A stretch of 64,000 bases of DNA from Crenobacter intestini (GCF_004919095.1 NZ_STGJ01000016.1:1-64000); one strand, 5' to 3'. Positions 1 to 8,005 are shown, numbered from the stretch's first letter. A program made the numbers and translations. The notes: generated by a model not told the origin, from the letters alone.

Positions 1-4
1 GTTC

Positions 5-16
5 TGTTAAAGAGCA
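5..16 (-). promoter_or_regulatory. rRNA-operon boxA antitermination site
   Basis: Read on the minus strand, this is TGCTCTTTAACA, which matches the rrn boxA consensus at every base. It lies about 35 nt downstream of the predicted start of the promoter at 56-84. In rRNA leaders boxA recruits the Nus factors that protect the untranslated transcript from Rho. The 16S gene itself must lie beyond the left edge of the window. Confidence 0.85.
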
Positions 17-55
17 GTGACGTTTCGCGTTGTGTGCGTTGCGTCGAGGTGGCGA

Positions 56-84
56 ACTATACGGGGACGCCCGGTCTGCGTCAA
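56..84 (-). promoter_or_regulatory. rRNA operon promoter reading leftwards out of the window
   Basis: On the minus strand there is a -35 hexamer TTGACG (79-84), a 17-bp spacer and a -10 hexamer TATAGT (56-61). A GC-rich discriminator (TCGCCACC) follows, as is usual for stringently controlled rRNA promoters. With boxA just downstream, this identifies the start of an rrn operon. rnr, also on the minus strand, ends at 133, so this promoter sits directly behind it. Positions 17-55 form the start of the transcribed leader; 85-132 hold nothing else I can name. Confidence 0.85.
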
Positions 85-132
85 CACCTTTCGGCAACTT
101 AAACGACACAAACCGGACAAGCCCTTGAAGGA

Positions 133-2910
133 TCAGCTGTTTTCCCCAGCATCTTCCGCGCCAGCCGCGGGTTTGCGCCGGCGCCGACGCGGGTGCGGCT
201 TCGCCTCCGCCCCGCTTTCGGCAACCCCCGCCTCTTCGGAGGCTGGCATCGACGGGACGGCCTCGCCACTCGCGGCCGGCACCTCCTCATCCTTGGCCTT
301 AGTGGCGGCAGCGCCTGCAGCCGTACGGCGACGCTTGGCGCCCGTGCCGGCAACCGGCCCGGTAGCGCCCGCCTCTTCAAACGGCGGCACCGCCGTGGCT
401 GCCTCGCCACCCGCAACAGGCACTTCCGTAGCGGCGACATCGCCCGCACCTAGCGCGACAGGCGCGACATCATCAGCTGACTTACGGCGACGTCGACGCT
501 TGGCTGCCGCACCAGCAACCGGCCCGGCACCGCCGGCCTCTTCAGAGGCAGGCATCGCCGTGGCAGCCTCGCCACCCGCGACCGGTGCTTCCGCCTCTTT
601 ACTTGCAGCGGCGGCATCGCCTGCGCCCCTATCCTCCGCGACAGTCGCTGCGTCGCCAGCCGCCGGCCCACGGCGGCGGCGACGGCGCTTGGCGCTCGCC
701 CCGGCTGCGGGCTCGGCGGAGACGTCTTCCGTCACATCCGGTGCCACCAGCGCGAAGTCGATGCGTGCGGCGTCGAGGTCGGCACGCACCACCTTCACCT
801 GCAGACGGTCGCCCAGCTGGTAGCGCGCACCGCTGCGCTCGCCGACGATCGCCTGTTGCTCCTTGCGGAAGTGGAAGTAGTCACGCCCCAGTTCGGAGAT
901 ATGGACCAGCCCCTCCACATGTACGCCGTCGAGCAGCACGAACACGCCGAAGCCGGTGACGGCGGAAATCTTGCCTTCGAAGACTTCGCCGACCTTGTCG
1001 CGCATATAGTAGGTCTTCAGCCAGGCCTCGACGTCACGGCTGGCGTCGTCGGCACGCCGCTCGGCCATCGAGCAGTGCACGCCCATCTCGGTCCACTTGC
1101 GCGCGGGCTTGTATTTGAGGCCTTCCAGCGTCGCCTTGATCGCACGGTGTACCAAGAGGTCCGGGTAGCGGCGGATCGGCGAGGTGAAGTGCGCGTACGC
1201 AGCATAAGCCAGGCCGAAGTGCCCCTTGTTATCCGGCGTATAGACCGCCTGCTGCATCGAACGCAGCAACATGGTCTCCAGCACCTCGGCGTCTGGCCGG
1301 GTGCGGATGGTCGCGGCCAGTTGCGCGTAGTCGGCGGTGGTCGGCTGGTCGCCCCCTTCCAGGGTCAAACCGACCCCGCCCAGGAAGGCGCGCAGGTTCT
1401 CGAGTTTCTCCGGGGTCGGCCCCTCGTGCACGCGGTACAACACCTTGCGCCGGTGCGTGGCGATAAAGTCGGCCGCGCAGACGTTGGCCGCTAGCATGCA
1501 CTCCTCGATCAGGCGGTGCGCGTCGTTGCGCACCACCGGTACGATCTCGTCGATCTTGCACGACTCGTTGAACAGCATCTGCGTCTCAACCGTGTCGAAT
1601 TCGATCGCGCCGCGCTGCTCGCGCCGAGCGAGCAGCAGGCGGAACACCGCGTGGAGCGCGTCGATCTCTGCGCGCAGCGGATGTTCGCTGCCGTCCTGCA
1701 GCCACTGCCAGACCTGGCCGTAAGTCAGTCGTGCGCGCGAACGCATCACCGCGGGGTAGAAGCGGTACGCCTTGACCTTGCCGCGCGCGCCCAGTTGCAT
1801 GTCGCACACCATGCACAGGCGGTCGACGTCGGGGTTCAGCGAGCAGATGCCGTTGGACAAGGCCTCGGGCAGCATCGGGATCACCCGGCGCGGGAAGTAG
1901 ACCGAGGTCGCGCGTTCGTACGCGTCCACATCCAGCGCGTCGCCCGGCGCCACATAGTGGCTGACGTCGGCGATGGCGACGACCAGCCGCCAGCCCTTGC
2001 CGGCACGCTCGGCGTACACCGCGTCGTCGAAGTCGCGCGAAGTCTCGCCGTCGATGGTAACCAGCGGCATCTCGCGCAAGTCGACCCGCCCGGCCATGTC
2101 CTTCTTGCGAACTTTCTTAGGCGTCGCCTTGGCCTGCGCAAGCGCGGCCTCGCTGAAGCGGTGCGGCAGGTCGTGCTTACGCAGCGCGATCTCGATTTCC
2201 ATGCCCGGGTCGGCGTAGTCGCCGAGCACCTCGGTCACCCGGCCGACCGGCAGGCGGTGCAGCCCCGGGTATTCGACGATGCCGAGCACGACGACCTGCC
2301 CGCTCGCAGCGTTGCCCTCGCCACCTGGCTCGACCAGGAAGTCCTGCGCGATGCGCCGGTCTTCGGCACGCGCGGTCCACACGCCATGCTCGAAATAGAC
2401 GCGCGCGACGATCTCGGTCAGCGCGCGCTCAAGCACCTCGACCACCCGGCCCTCGCGCCGGCCGCGCCTGTCCGGCGCGCCGGGACGCACCATCACGGTG
2501 TCGCCAGGCAACAGCTGGCGCATCTCGCGCTCACCCAGATAGAAGTCGCCGCCCTCGCCTTCGAGCGGCATGGCAAAACCGTTACCGTCGCGGTGCGCGG
2601 CGACCTTGCAACGCACCAGGTCGAGCTTGTCCGCCGCGCAGATTGCGCCCTTGCGGTTGATCACGACTTCGCCGCTGCGCTCCATCGCCGCGAGGCGGCG
2701 GCTGAAATTCGCCTGTTCGTGCGCTTCGATATCCAGCAGCGCCGACAACTCGGCGGCAAACATCGGCACGCCGTGTTCGGCCAGTTGCTGCAGGATGAAT
2801 TCCCGGCTGGGTAGCGGCTGTTCGTATTTGAGCTTTTCACGCTCAAGATGGGGATCCTGCAGGCGCAGGGGCGGGATATTGCGATTTTTTTTGGAGGTAG
2901 GCGTTGACAT
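133..2910 (-). CDS. rnr: ribonuclease R
   Basis: RNase R is a processive 3'-to-5' hydrolytic exoribonuclease of the RNB/RNase II family. It degrades structured RNA, including rRNA and tmRNA-tagged messages. In order there are an N-terminal winged-helix segment, two OB cold-shock domains, the RNB catalytic domain (the DGETSRDFDDAVYAE segment with the metal-binding aspartates), and an S1 domain near residue 640 (GKISAVTGFGVFVLLDG). The protein is 925 aa, against about 813 in E. coli; the excess is a C-terminal tail of roughly 190 residues rich in Ala/Glu with KRRR clusters (see repeat entry). The ATG at 2910 is preferred over an upstream in-frame GTG at 2937 because it begins the conserved MSTPTSKK-type basic N-terminus. 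Its ribosome-binding site is weak. The gene is divergent from the tRNA-Leu cluster, whose -35 box overlaps this start codon. Confidence 0.95.
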   Translation of the reverse strand: MSTPTSKKNRNIPPLRLQDPHLEREKLKYEQPLPSREFILQQLAEHGVPMFAAELSALLDIEAHEQANFSRRLAAMERSGEVVINRKGAICAADKLDLVRCKVAAHRDGNGFAMPLEGEGGDFYLGEREMRQLLPGDTVMVRPGAPDRRGRREGRVVEVLERALTEIVARVYFEHGVWTARAEDRRIAQDFLVEPGGEGNAASGQVVVLGIVEYPGLHRLPVGRVTEVLGDYADPGMEIEIALRKHDLPHRFSEAALAQAKATPKKVRKKDMAGRVDLREMPLVTIDGETSRDFDDAVYAERAGKGWRLVVAIADVSHYVAPGDALDVDAYERATSVYFPRRVIPMLPEALSNGICSLNPDVDRLCMVCDMQLGARGKVKAYRFYPAVMRSRARLTYGQVWQWLQDGSEHPLRAEIDALHAVFRLLLARREQRGAIEFDTVETQMLFNESCKIDEIVPVVRNDAHRLIEECMLAANVCAADFIATHRRKVLYRVHEGPTPEKLENLRAFLGGVGLTLEGGDQPTTADYAQLAATIRTRPDAEVLETMLLRSMQQAVYTPDNKGHFGLAYAAYAHFTSPIRRYPDLLVHRAIKATLEGLKYKPARKWTEMGVHCSMAERRADDASRDVEAWLKTYYMRDKVGEVFEGKISAVTGFGVFVLLDGVHVEGLVHISELGRDYFHFRKEQQAIVGERSGARYQLGDRLQVKVVRADLDAARIDFALVAPDVTEDVSAEPAAGASAKRRRRRRGPAAGDAATVAEDRGAGDAAAASKEAEAPVAGGEAATAMPASEEAGGAGPVAGAAAKRRRRRKSADDVAPVALGAGDVAATEVPVAGGEAATAVPPFEEAGATGPVAGTGAKRRRTAAGAAATKAKDEEVPAASGEAVPSMPASEEAGVAESGAEAKPHPRRRRRKPAAGAEDAGENS
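174..594 (-). repeat. degenerate in-frame repeats coding the RNase R tail
   Basis: Three related blocks (about 484-594, 324-430 and 174-292) each encode a 35-40-residue unit. The pattern is E-x-P-x-A-x-G-E-A, then a PxxEEAG segment, then A-K followed by three to five arginines. A fourth basic cluster (KRRRRRRG) is encoded near 671-690. The copies differ at many positions but keep the order acidic/alanine-rich then basic. Confidence 0.7.
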
Positions 2911-2931
2911 TCGCTGAGAGCTCAATATAAT
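2904..2931 (+). promoter_or_regulatory. promoter of the tRNA-Leu cluster
   Basis: TTGACA (2904-2909), a 16-bp spacer and TATAAT (2926-2931) are both perfect consensus hexamers. Transcription should begin near 2938, about 40 nt before the first tRNA. The -35 box covers the rnr start codon on the other strand, so polymerase bound here could interfere with rnr expression. Confidence 0.85.
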
Positions 2932-2978
2932 TCGCACTTCGTTGCAACACTGTAGCGCAGATCATACAGTAAAGCGAA

Positions 2979-3065
2979 GCCCAGGTGGCGGAATTGGTAG
3001 ACGCACTAGGTTCAGGTCCTAGCGCCCGCAAGGGTGTGGAAGTTCGAGTCTTCTCTTGGGCACCA
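2979..3065 (+). tRNA. tRNA-Leu(CAG), copy 1
   Basis: This is an 87-nt class II tRNA with its CCA end encoded. The 7-bp acceptor stem GCCCAGG/CTTGGGC contains one G-T pair. The anticodon loop TTCAGGT gives anticodon CAG, which reads CUG. The long variable arm is typical of tRNA-Leu. The sequence is identical to copy 4. Confidence 0.95.
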
Positions 3066-3111
3066 ATCGCTTTTAGTTTGATCGTTGCAGTAGCGTAACT
3101 GTTTTGTTCTG

Positions 3112-3198
3112 GCCCAGGTGGCGGAATTGGTAGACGCACTAGGTTCAGGTCCTAGCGCCGGCAACGGTGTGGAAGTTCGAGTCTTCTCCTGGGCACCA
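3112..3198 (+). tRNA. tRNA-Leu(CAG), copy 2
   Basis: An 87-nt tRNA with encoded CCA and anticodon CAG. It differs from copies 1 and 4 in the variable arm (GCCGGCAACGG instead of GCCCGCAAGGG) and in the acceptor stem (CCTGGGC), which here pairs fully. It is identical to copy 3. Confidence 0.95.
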
Positions 3199-3236
3199 GT
3201 ACAAAACACAGACAATGCGGTTTCGCACTTTGGCAT

Positions 3237-3323
3237 GCCCAGGTGGCGGAATTGGTAGACGCACTAGGTTCAGGTCCTAGCGCCGGCAACGGTGTGGAAG
3301 TTCGAGTCTTCTCCTGGGCACCA
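3237..3323 (+). tRNA. tRNA-Leu(CAG), copy 3
   Basis: An 87-nt tRNA with encoded CCA and anticodon CAG, identical to copy 2 in variable arm and acceptor stem. The spacer sequences between the four copies are unrelated to each other. Confidence 0.95.
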
Positions 3324-3355
3324 GCGATACCGCAAACGTCTAAATACTCTGTTGT

Positions 3356-3442
3356 GCCCAGGTGGCGGAATTGGTAGACGCACTAGGTTCAGGTCCTAGC
3401 GCCCGCAAGGGTGTGGAAGTTCGAGTCTTCTCTTGGGCACCA
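3356..3442 (+). tRNA. tRNA-Leu(CAG), copy 4
   Basis: An 87-nt tRNA with encoded CCA and anticodon CAG, identical to copy 1. It is the last gene of the cluster and is followed 9 nt later by a terminator hairpin. Confidence 0.95.
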
Positions 3443-3451
3443 AGGAATTTC

Positions 3452-3479
3452 AAAGGTCAGCGCTTGCGCTGGCCTTTTT
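3452..3479 (+). terminator. terminator of the tRNA-Leu cluster
   Basis: A 12-bp stem (AAAGGTCAGCGC with GCGCTGGCCTTT, one G-T pair) with a 2-nt loop is followed by a run of T. Confidence 0.8.
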
Positions 3480-3511
3480 CCATTTCAGCCCGCCATAAGG
3501 CGGCAATTCCT

Positions 3512-3541
3512 CACAAGGCCAGCCTCCGCGCTGGCCTTGTG
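3512..3541. repeat. second hairpin, a diverged copy of the tRNA terminator
   Basis: The perfect 12-bp stem CACAAGGCCAGC/GCTGGCCTTGTG has a 6-nt loop. The right arm and the bases after it (CATTT.AGCCC) repeat the end of the preceding terminator, so the two look like a tandem duplication. It lies 16 bp beyond the stop codon of the minus-strand epimerase gene and may stop transcription from both sides, though it has no T-run. Confidence 0.55.
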
Positions 3542-3556
3542 CATTTGAGCCCTCGC

Positions 3557-4567
3557 CTACTTCAGCATGAAGCCGTGGCGTACCGGGTCGCGCTCGTCGA
3601 TCAGCAACTGGTTGAAACCAGTGATATACGCCGCGCCGCTGACTTGCGGCAGGATCGCGTCGAAGGCGCCAACCCGGGCATGCCCCAGCACGCGCCCGTG
3701 AAAACGGGTGCCGATGATGCTCTCGTTGACGAAGGTCCCGCCCTCGGCCAACTGGCCGCGCGCGGCGAGGCACGCCATCTTCGCGCAGGTGCCGGTGCCG
3801 CATGGCGAACGATCGAGCTGGCCGTCGCCGAACACCACCACGTTGCGGCAACAGGCGCCCTCGCCCGCGTCCTCGTGGCTGTAGAGTTCGACGAGGTCAA
3901 TGCTGTCGATATGCTGCAGCTCGGGGTGACGCACCCTAAGCGCTGCGTTGGCCGCGTCGCGCAGCCGCACACCAAGCCCGGCCAGCGCAGCCGCGTTCTC
4001 CGGCACCAGCGCCACCCCCAGTTGCGCAGCGTCGACAAGCGCGAAGAAGTTGCCGCCGAAGGCGACGTCCATGCGCACGCTCCCCAGCCCCGGCACGTCG
4101 ACCGTAGCGTCCAGGTGCGCGACGAAGGCCGGGATATTGGCGATCGCCACCTCGCGCACCCGACCGTTGCTAACCTCGGCCTTGGCGCGCACCAAGCCGG
4201 CCGGCGTCTCCAGTGTCAGATGCGACACCCCCTCGTCCATCGGCACGATGCCGGTTTCCATCGCGACGGTCACCGCGGCGATCGAGCCGTGCACGCACAT
4301 ATTGAGGTAGCCGCCGCTGTCGAGGAACAGCACGCCGAGGTCGGCGTCATCGCGGGTCGGCGCGAGCAGCATCGAGCCGAACATGTCTGCGTGGCCGCGC
4401 GGCTCGAGCATCACCGCCGTGCGCAGGTAGTCGAGTTCGCGCTGGAACCACGCGCGCTTGGCGGGCATGTCGCACCCCGGGATGAACGGCATGCCGCCGG
4501 TGAGCACCCGCGCCGGCTCCCCTGCCGTATGCGCGTCGACCGCCTGTACCAGGTTGGAAAACTTCAT
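3557..4567 (-). CDS. proline racemase-family enzyme (probable 4-hydroxyproline 2-epimerase)
   Basis: A 336-aa cytoplasmic enzyme of the PLP-independent proline racemase superfamily. It carries two cysteines at the expected positions, C91 (NMCVHGS) and C256 (DRSPCGTGTC), which act as the acid/base pair in racemases and epimerases; the dehydratase members lack one of them. The first motif is usually MCGHG; here the glycine is valine, so substrate preference is uncertain. The start at 4567 is supported by GGAGGCGAG immediately upstream, in preference to a longer frame from 4633. No other hydroxyproline-catabolism genes are near, and the gene appears to be monocistronic. An imperfect palindrome centred on ATCGAT (about 4598-4615) lies upstream and could bind a regulator. 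Proline racemase is the main alternative. Confidence 0.8.
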   Translation of the reverse strand: MKFSNLVQAVDAHTAGEPARVLTGGMPFIPGCDMPAKRAWFQRELDYLRTAVMLEPRGHADMFGSMLLAPTRDDADLGVLFLDSGGYLNMCVHGSIAAVTVAMETGIVPMDEGVSHLTLETPAGLVRAKAEVSNGRVREVAIANIPAFVAHLDATVDVPGLGSVRMDVAFGGNFFALVDAAQLGVALVPENAAALAGLGVRLRDAANAALRVRHPELQHIDSIDLVELYSHEDAGEGACCRNVVVFGDGQLDRSPCGTGTCAKMACLAARGQLAEGGTFVNESIIGTRFHGRVLGHARVGAFDAILPQVSGAAYITGFNQLLIDERDPVRHGFMLK

Positions 4568-4664
4568 CTCGCCTCCGGCCGGCCTGTGCCGGCAATATAG
4601 GTATCGATGACTATTTATAAATGAAGCCCGCACCGCTTAACTTGGCGCAAATCAAACGCGCATG

Positions 4665-4690
4665 AAAAAGGCCCGCCATCGGGCGGGCCT
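4665..4690 (-). terminator. terminator of the glyQ-nhaD operon
   Basis: On the minus strand, GGCCCGCC-CGAT-GGCGGGCC is followed by TTTTT, 20 bp past the nhaD stop codon. Confidence 0.85.
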
Positions 4691-4710
4691 GGTGCAGCAG
4701 GAACGACTGA

Positions 4711-6111
4711 TCAGAAGAACACGAAGGTGAGCAGCGCGAACACCGGCAGCAGGAAACAGATCGACCACGCCATATAGCCGAAGAAGCTCGGCATCTTCAC
4801 GCCGCGCTGTTCGGCGATCGCCTTCACCATGAAGTTCGGCGCGTTACCGATATAGGTGTTGGCACCCATGAACACCGCACCCATCGAGATCGCCAGCAGG
4901 GTGTCGGCCATAGGGCCCATCATGGTCTGCGCGTCACCGTGCGCGAGGTTGAAGAACACCAGGTAGGTCGGCGCGTTGTCGAGGAAGCTCGACAGGATGC
5001 CGGTCATCCAGAAATACATGGTGTCGATCGGCGCACCCGAACTGTCGGACACCATATGCACCAGCGGCGCCAGGTGGCCGTCGGTGCCGGCGCGCAGGAT
5101 GGCGATCACCGGCGCGATGGTCACGAAGATGCCGGCGAACAACTTGCCCACTTCGAGGATCGGGTCCCAGTTGAAGTCGTTGCCCGCGCGCACCTGCTTG
5201 GGCGTCAGCATCAGCGACGCGCCGGCGATCGCCAGCAGCAGGCCGTCACGCACCATGTTCTGCAGTTCCCAGTGGGTGCCCATCACGTCGAAGGACACGC
5301 CCGGTTTCCAGAAGCCGGACAGCAGCACGCCGCCGACCACGCCGCCCAAGAGCAGGAAGTTGAACTTGCCGTGCAGCGAGATCGGCGCGTCCGGGGTCGG
5401 GTCACGCGGCTCGACGCCTTCCTTGGCGAAGAAGTAGCTGTCGACCGCGTAGAAGATCGCCAGCAGGATCAGCGCGGTCAGCAACACCGGCAGCGCCATG
5501 TGCACCATGGTCCAGCCGAAGGTCACGCCCTTGAGGAAGCCCAGGAACAGCGGCGGGTCGCCCAGCGGGGTCAGGCCGCCGCCGACGTTGGCGACCAGGA
5601 AGATGAAGAACACCACCACGTGCACGTTGTGCTTGCGGTTGTCGTTGGCCTTGAGCAGCGGGCGGATCAGCAGCATCGCCGCGCCGGTGGTCCCCATGAT
5701 CGACGCGAGCACGGTACCGATCGCCAGGATCGTGGTGTTGAGCTTGGGCGAGCCGTGCAGGTTGCCCCACACCAGGATGCCGCCGGACACCGTATACAGC
5801 GCCAGCAGCAGGATGATGAAGGGGATGTACTCGGCGATCAGCGCGTGCACGACCAGCGCGGCCGACGCGCCGAAGCCGAACACGGCGATGAACGGCACCA
5901 GGAAGCACACCGTCCACAGCGCGGTGATCTTGCCGAAATGGTGGTGCCAGAAGCCCGGCGCAAAGATCGGGAACAGCGCGATCGACAGCAGGATGGCCGC
6001 GAACGGCAGCCCCCACATCAGGCTGAGCGTCGCGCCGTCGAGCTCGGCGGCACTGGCCAGCGCGGGCAGCAAGCCCAGCGTGGCGGCCACAAGCATTTTC
6101 TTGAACATCAT
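4711..6111 (-). CDS. nhaD: NhaD-type sodium/proton antiporter
   Basis: A 466-aa inner-membrane protein of the NhaD/ion-transporter superfamily that exchanges Na+ (or Li+) for H+. It begins with a signal-like segment (LVAATLGLLPALASAAE) and has about a dozen hydrophobic helices. Family-typical patches are present: GTTGAAMLLIRPLL and NVGGGLTPLGDPPLFLGF near residues 140-190, and SSFLDNAPTYLVFFN near 375. Start codons ATG at 6111 and 6108 are adjacent; GGAG upstream fits the second slightly better in spacing. It is the last gene of the long minus-strand operon, 21 bp after gloA. The role in salt or alkaline-pH tolerance is inferred from the family. Confidence 0.88.
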   Translation of the reverse strand: MMFKKMLVAATLGLLPALASAAELDGATLSLMWGLPFAAILLSIALFPIFAPGFWHHHFGKITALWTVCFLVPFIAVFGFGASAALVVHALIAEYIPFIILLLALYTVSGGILVWGNLHGSPKLNTTILAIGTVLASIMGTTGAAMLLIRPLLKANDNRKHNVHVVVFFIFLVANVGGGLTPLGDPPLFLGFLKGVTFGWTMVHMALPVLLTALILLAIFYAVDSYFFAKEGVEPRDPTPDAPISLHGKFNFLLLGGVVGGVLLSGFWKPGVSFDVMGTHWELQNMVRDGLLLAIAGASLMLTPKQVRAGNDFNWDPILEVGKLFAGIFVTIAPVIAILRAGTDGHLAPLVHMVSDSSGAPIDTMYFWMTGILSSFLDNAPTYLVFFNLAHGDAQTMMGPMADTLLAISMGAVFMGANTYIGNAPNFMVKAIAEQRGVKMPSFFGYMAWSICFLLPVFALLTFVFF

Positions 6112-6132
6112 GTCTCCGTGATTAGCGGCCCC

Positions 6133-6522
6133 TTAACGGGTGCCTTTTTGAATGAATTCGATCTTGTAACCGTCCGGGTCCTCGACGAAGGCGATCACGG
6201 TGGTGCCGTGCTTCATCGGGCCGGCTTCGCGCACGACCTTGCCGCCCTTGGCGCGCACCGCGTCGCACGCGGCGTACGCGTCGTCGACCTCGACGGCGAG
6301 GTGGCCGAACGCGTTGCCCAGTTCGTAGCTTGCGGTGTCCCAGTTATGGGTGAGCTCGATGACGGTGTTGCTGTCCTCGTCGCCGTAGCCGAGGAAGGCC
6401 AGCGTGAAGCGGCCGTCCGGGTAGTCCTGGCGGCGCAGCAATTGCATGCCGAGCACGTCCTGGTAGAAGGCCAGCGAACGGTCGAGTTCGCCGACCCGCA
6501 GCATGGTATGCAGCAAACGCAT
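6133..6522 (-). CDS. gloA: lactoylglutathione lyase (glyoxalase I)
   Basis: A 129-aa enzyme that converts the methylglyoxal-glutathione hemithioacetal into S-lactoylglutathione. The metal ligands known for E. coli GloA fall at identical positions here: H5, E56, H74 and E122. The protein contains two VOC beta-alpha-beta-beta-beta modules and has the normal length. It lies in the operon between the YgjP-like protease gene and nhaD. Confidence 0.95.
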   Translation of the reverse strand: MRLLHTMLRVGELDRSLAFYQDVLGMQLLRRQDYPDGRFTLAFLGYGDEDSNTVIELTHNWDTASYELGNAFGHLAVEVDDAYAACDAVRAKGGKVVREAGPMKHGTTVIAFVEDPDGYKIEFIQKGTR

Positions 6523-6549
6523 GGATAGATCTCCTGTTTTGGTAAGGGT

Positions 6550-7260
6550 TCAACCGAGGCTGAACAATGACGCGCCGTGGGTCTTTAACCAGTCCCTATC
6601 TGCGCGCCACGATGGGTGCAAACGATCAACTTCAGACCAGAAGGCCGCCGAATGATTCATGTGGATGAGGTGCGCGAGCTCGTGCGCAACGACATACGCG
6701 AGCACCGCCGGCGGCGCCATCACCAGCCGCCAGTTCAGCCTCACCACGCCGGCGGCATTGCACGAACCCCAACGCGAACGTGCGGATGATAGACGCCACG
6801 CGGCAGGCTTGCGCATCAGGGATGGCCCGAATGCCGCGAGACATTCGTCAAACAGCACGCGGGCGCGGCTACGCAGCAAGGACGAGAGCCGCGCCCGAAT
6901 CGCTTCCGCGTCGCCCAGTTCCCGCGCCGGCACGCTCAGGCAGGCGGTCCCATCGTCCAGGCTCAGGCGCAGGCCGGCACGGCTGCCGGCAGCACACGCC
7001 AGCGCGAGCGCCCTACCCTGCCACAAAAGCGAGTCGGGCGGCGTCTGCCCGGCCCTGCGCGCCGCATGGTAGCGCTCGATGAGCCAGCCTTGCTTCTGCT
7101 TGAGCCAGGCGGCAAGCCAAGCCACCGGCACCGAAGGGTCGGCGATGAGTTCGGCGCCCGCCGCGCCGACACGCAGCGACACCCGCTTGCGCGGGCGGCG
7201 GACCAGCGTCAGCGGCAGGCCCAGATCAGGCAGGCTGGACGCAGGCACGGCGCGCGGCAC
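6550..7260 (-). CDS. YgjP-like M48-type zinc metallopeptidase
   Basis: A 236-aa protein with a C-terminal YgjP-like (DUF45/SprT-related) zinc protease domain. The RWGSC motif lies near residue 167, the zinc-binding HELAHL motif near 193, and the following NHSAAFW supplies the third ligand. The N-terminal half is basic and unremarkable. Physiological substrates are not known for this family. The start is a GTG at 7260, which overlaps the end of plsC by 35 bp; a second GTG at 7248 is possible. The overlap implies translational coupling to plsC. Confidence 0.85.
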   Translation of the reverse strand: MPRAVPASSLPDLGLPLTLVRRPRKRVSLRVGAAGAELIADPSVPVAWLAAWLKQKQGWLIERYHAARRAGQTPPDSLLWQGRALALACAAGSRAGLRLSLDDGTACLSVPARELGDAEAIRARLSSLLRSRARVLFDECLAAFGPSLMRKPAAWRLSSARSRWGSCNAAGVVRLNWRLVMAPPAVLAYVVAHELAHLIHMNHSAAFWSEVDRLHPSWRADRDWLKTHGASLFSLG

Positions 7261-8005
7261 GCTCTTTCGGGTCGGCGTACGGGCCGACGCCGCCGATCTC
7301 GCGCTGGCGCGCCTCGATCCAGGCTTCCGCCTGCTTCATCAGCCCCTCGGGACCCGTCTCGGCTTCGGGCAGGATGGGCTCGCCGATCACCACGGTGATC
7401 TCGCCCGGGTGCTTGAAGAAGGCGTTGCGCGGCCAGAATTCGCCGGCGTTGTGCGCGACCGGCACCAGCGGCATGTCGAGTTGCTTGGCCATGCGCGCGG
7501 CGCCCAGCTTGTACTTGCCGGGCGCGCCCGGACGCACGCGGGTGCCTTCCGGGAACACGGTGATCCAGAAGCCCAGCTCCTTGCGCGCGAGGCCCTGCTC
7601 GAGCATCTGCCGGTTGGCGTTGGCACGGTCGCTGCGGTTGATCATGATCGCGTTGGTCAGCCACAGCCCCCAGCCGAACAGCGGGATCCACAACAGTTCG
7701 CGCTTGGCGACGTAGATCTGCGGCGGGAAGATCTTCTGCAGCGCCAGCGTCTCCCAGCCGGACTGGTGCTTGGAGCAGATGATGGACGGCACGGCCGGGA
7801 TGTTGCCGGCGCCGACCACGCGGTAGCGCAGGCCGACCACATGCTCGAGCAGCCACAGCAGCGAGACCGCCCACGTCTGGCCGAAGATGTGGCGCTTGCG
7901 GCGGGGCAGCCAGCAGAACACGAACATACCGGCAAAGCACAAGGGCGTGAGCACTGCCACGCCCAGCCAGTAAATCAGGTTGCGAATCAGAAGACCCAAG
8001 CTCAT
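7226..8005 (-). CDS. plsC: 1-acyl-sn-glycerol-3-phosphate acyltransferase
   Basis: A 259-aa inner-membrane enzyme that acylates lysophosphatidic acid to phosphatidic acid. There are one or two N-terminal hydrophobic helices (about residues 5-35). Acyltransferase motif I is KHQSGWETL, where the usual HX4D is HX4E, a variant common in this branch of PlsC. FPEGTR (motif III) lies near residue 148 and a proline-containing motif IV (MPLVPVAHN) follows. GGAAG lies just upstream of the ATG. It sits 13 bp after gmhB in the operon. Confidence 0.92.
   Translation of the reverse strand: MSLGLLIRNLIYWLGVAVLTPLCFAGMFVFCWLPRRKRHIFGQTWAVSLLWLLEHVVGLRYRVVGAGNIPAVPSIICSKHQSGWETLALQKIFPPQIYVAKRELLWIPLFGWGLWLTNAIMINRSDRANANRQMLEQGLARKELGFWITVFPEGTRVRPGAPGKYKLGAARMAKQLDMPLVPVAHNAGEFWPRNAFFKHPGEITVVIGEPILPEAETGPEGLMKQAEAWIEARQREIGGVGPYADPKERAARRACVQPA

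Noticed and set aside
2979-3442. The repeated blocks of about 87 bp as a CRISPR-like array
   Set aside because: Each repeat folds as a complete tRNA-Leu with encoded CCA; the unit is far longer than a CRISPR repeat.
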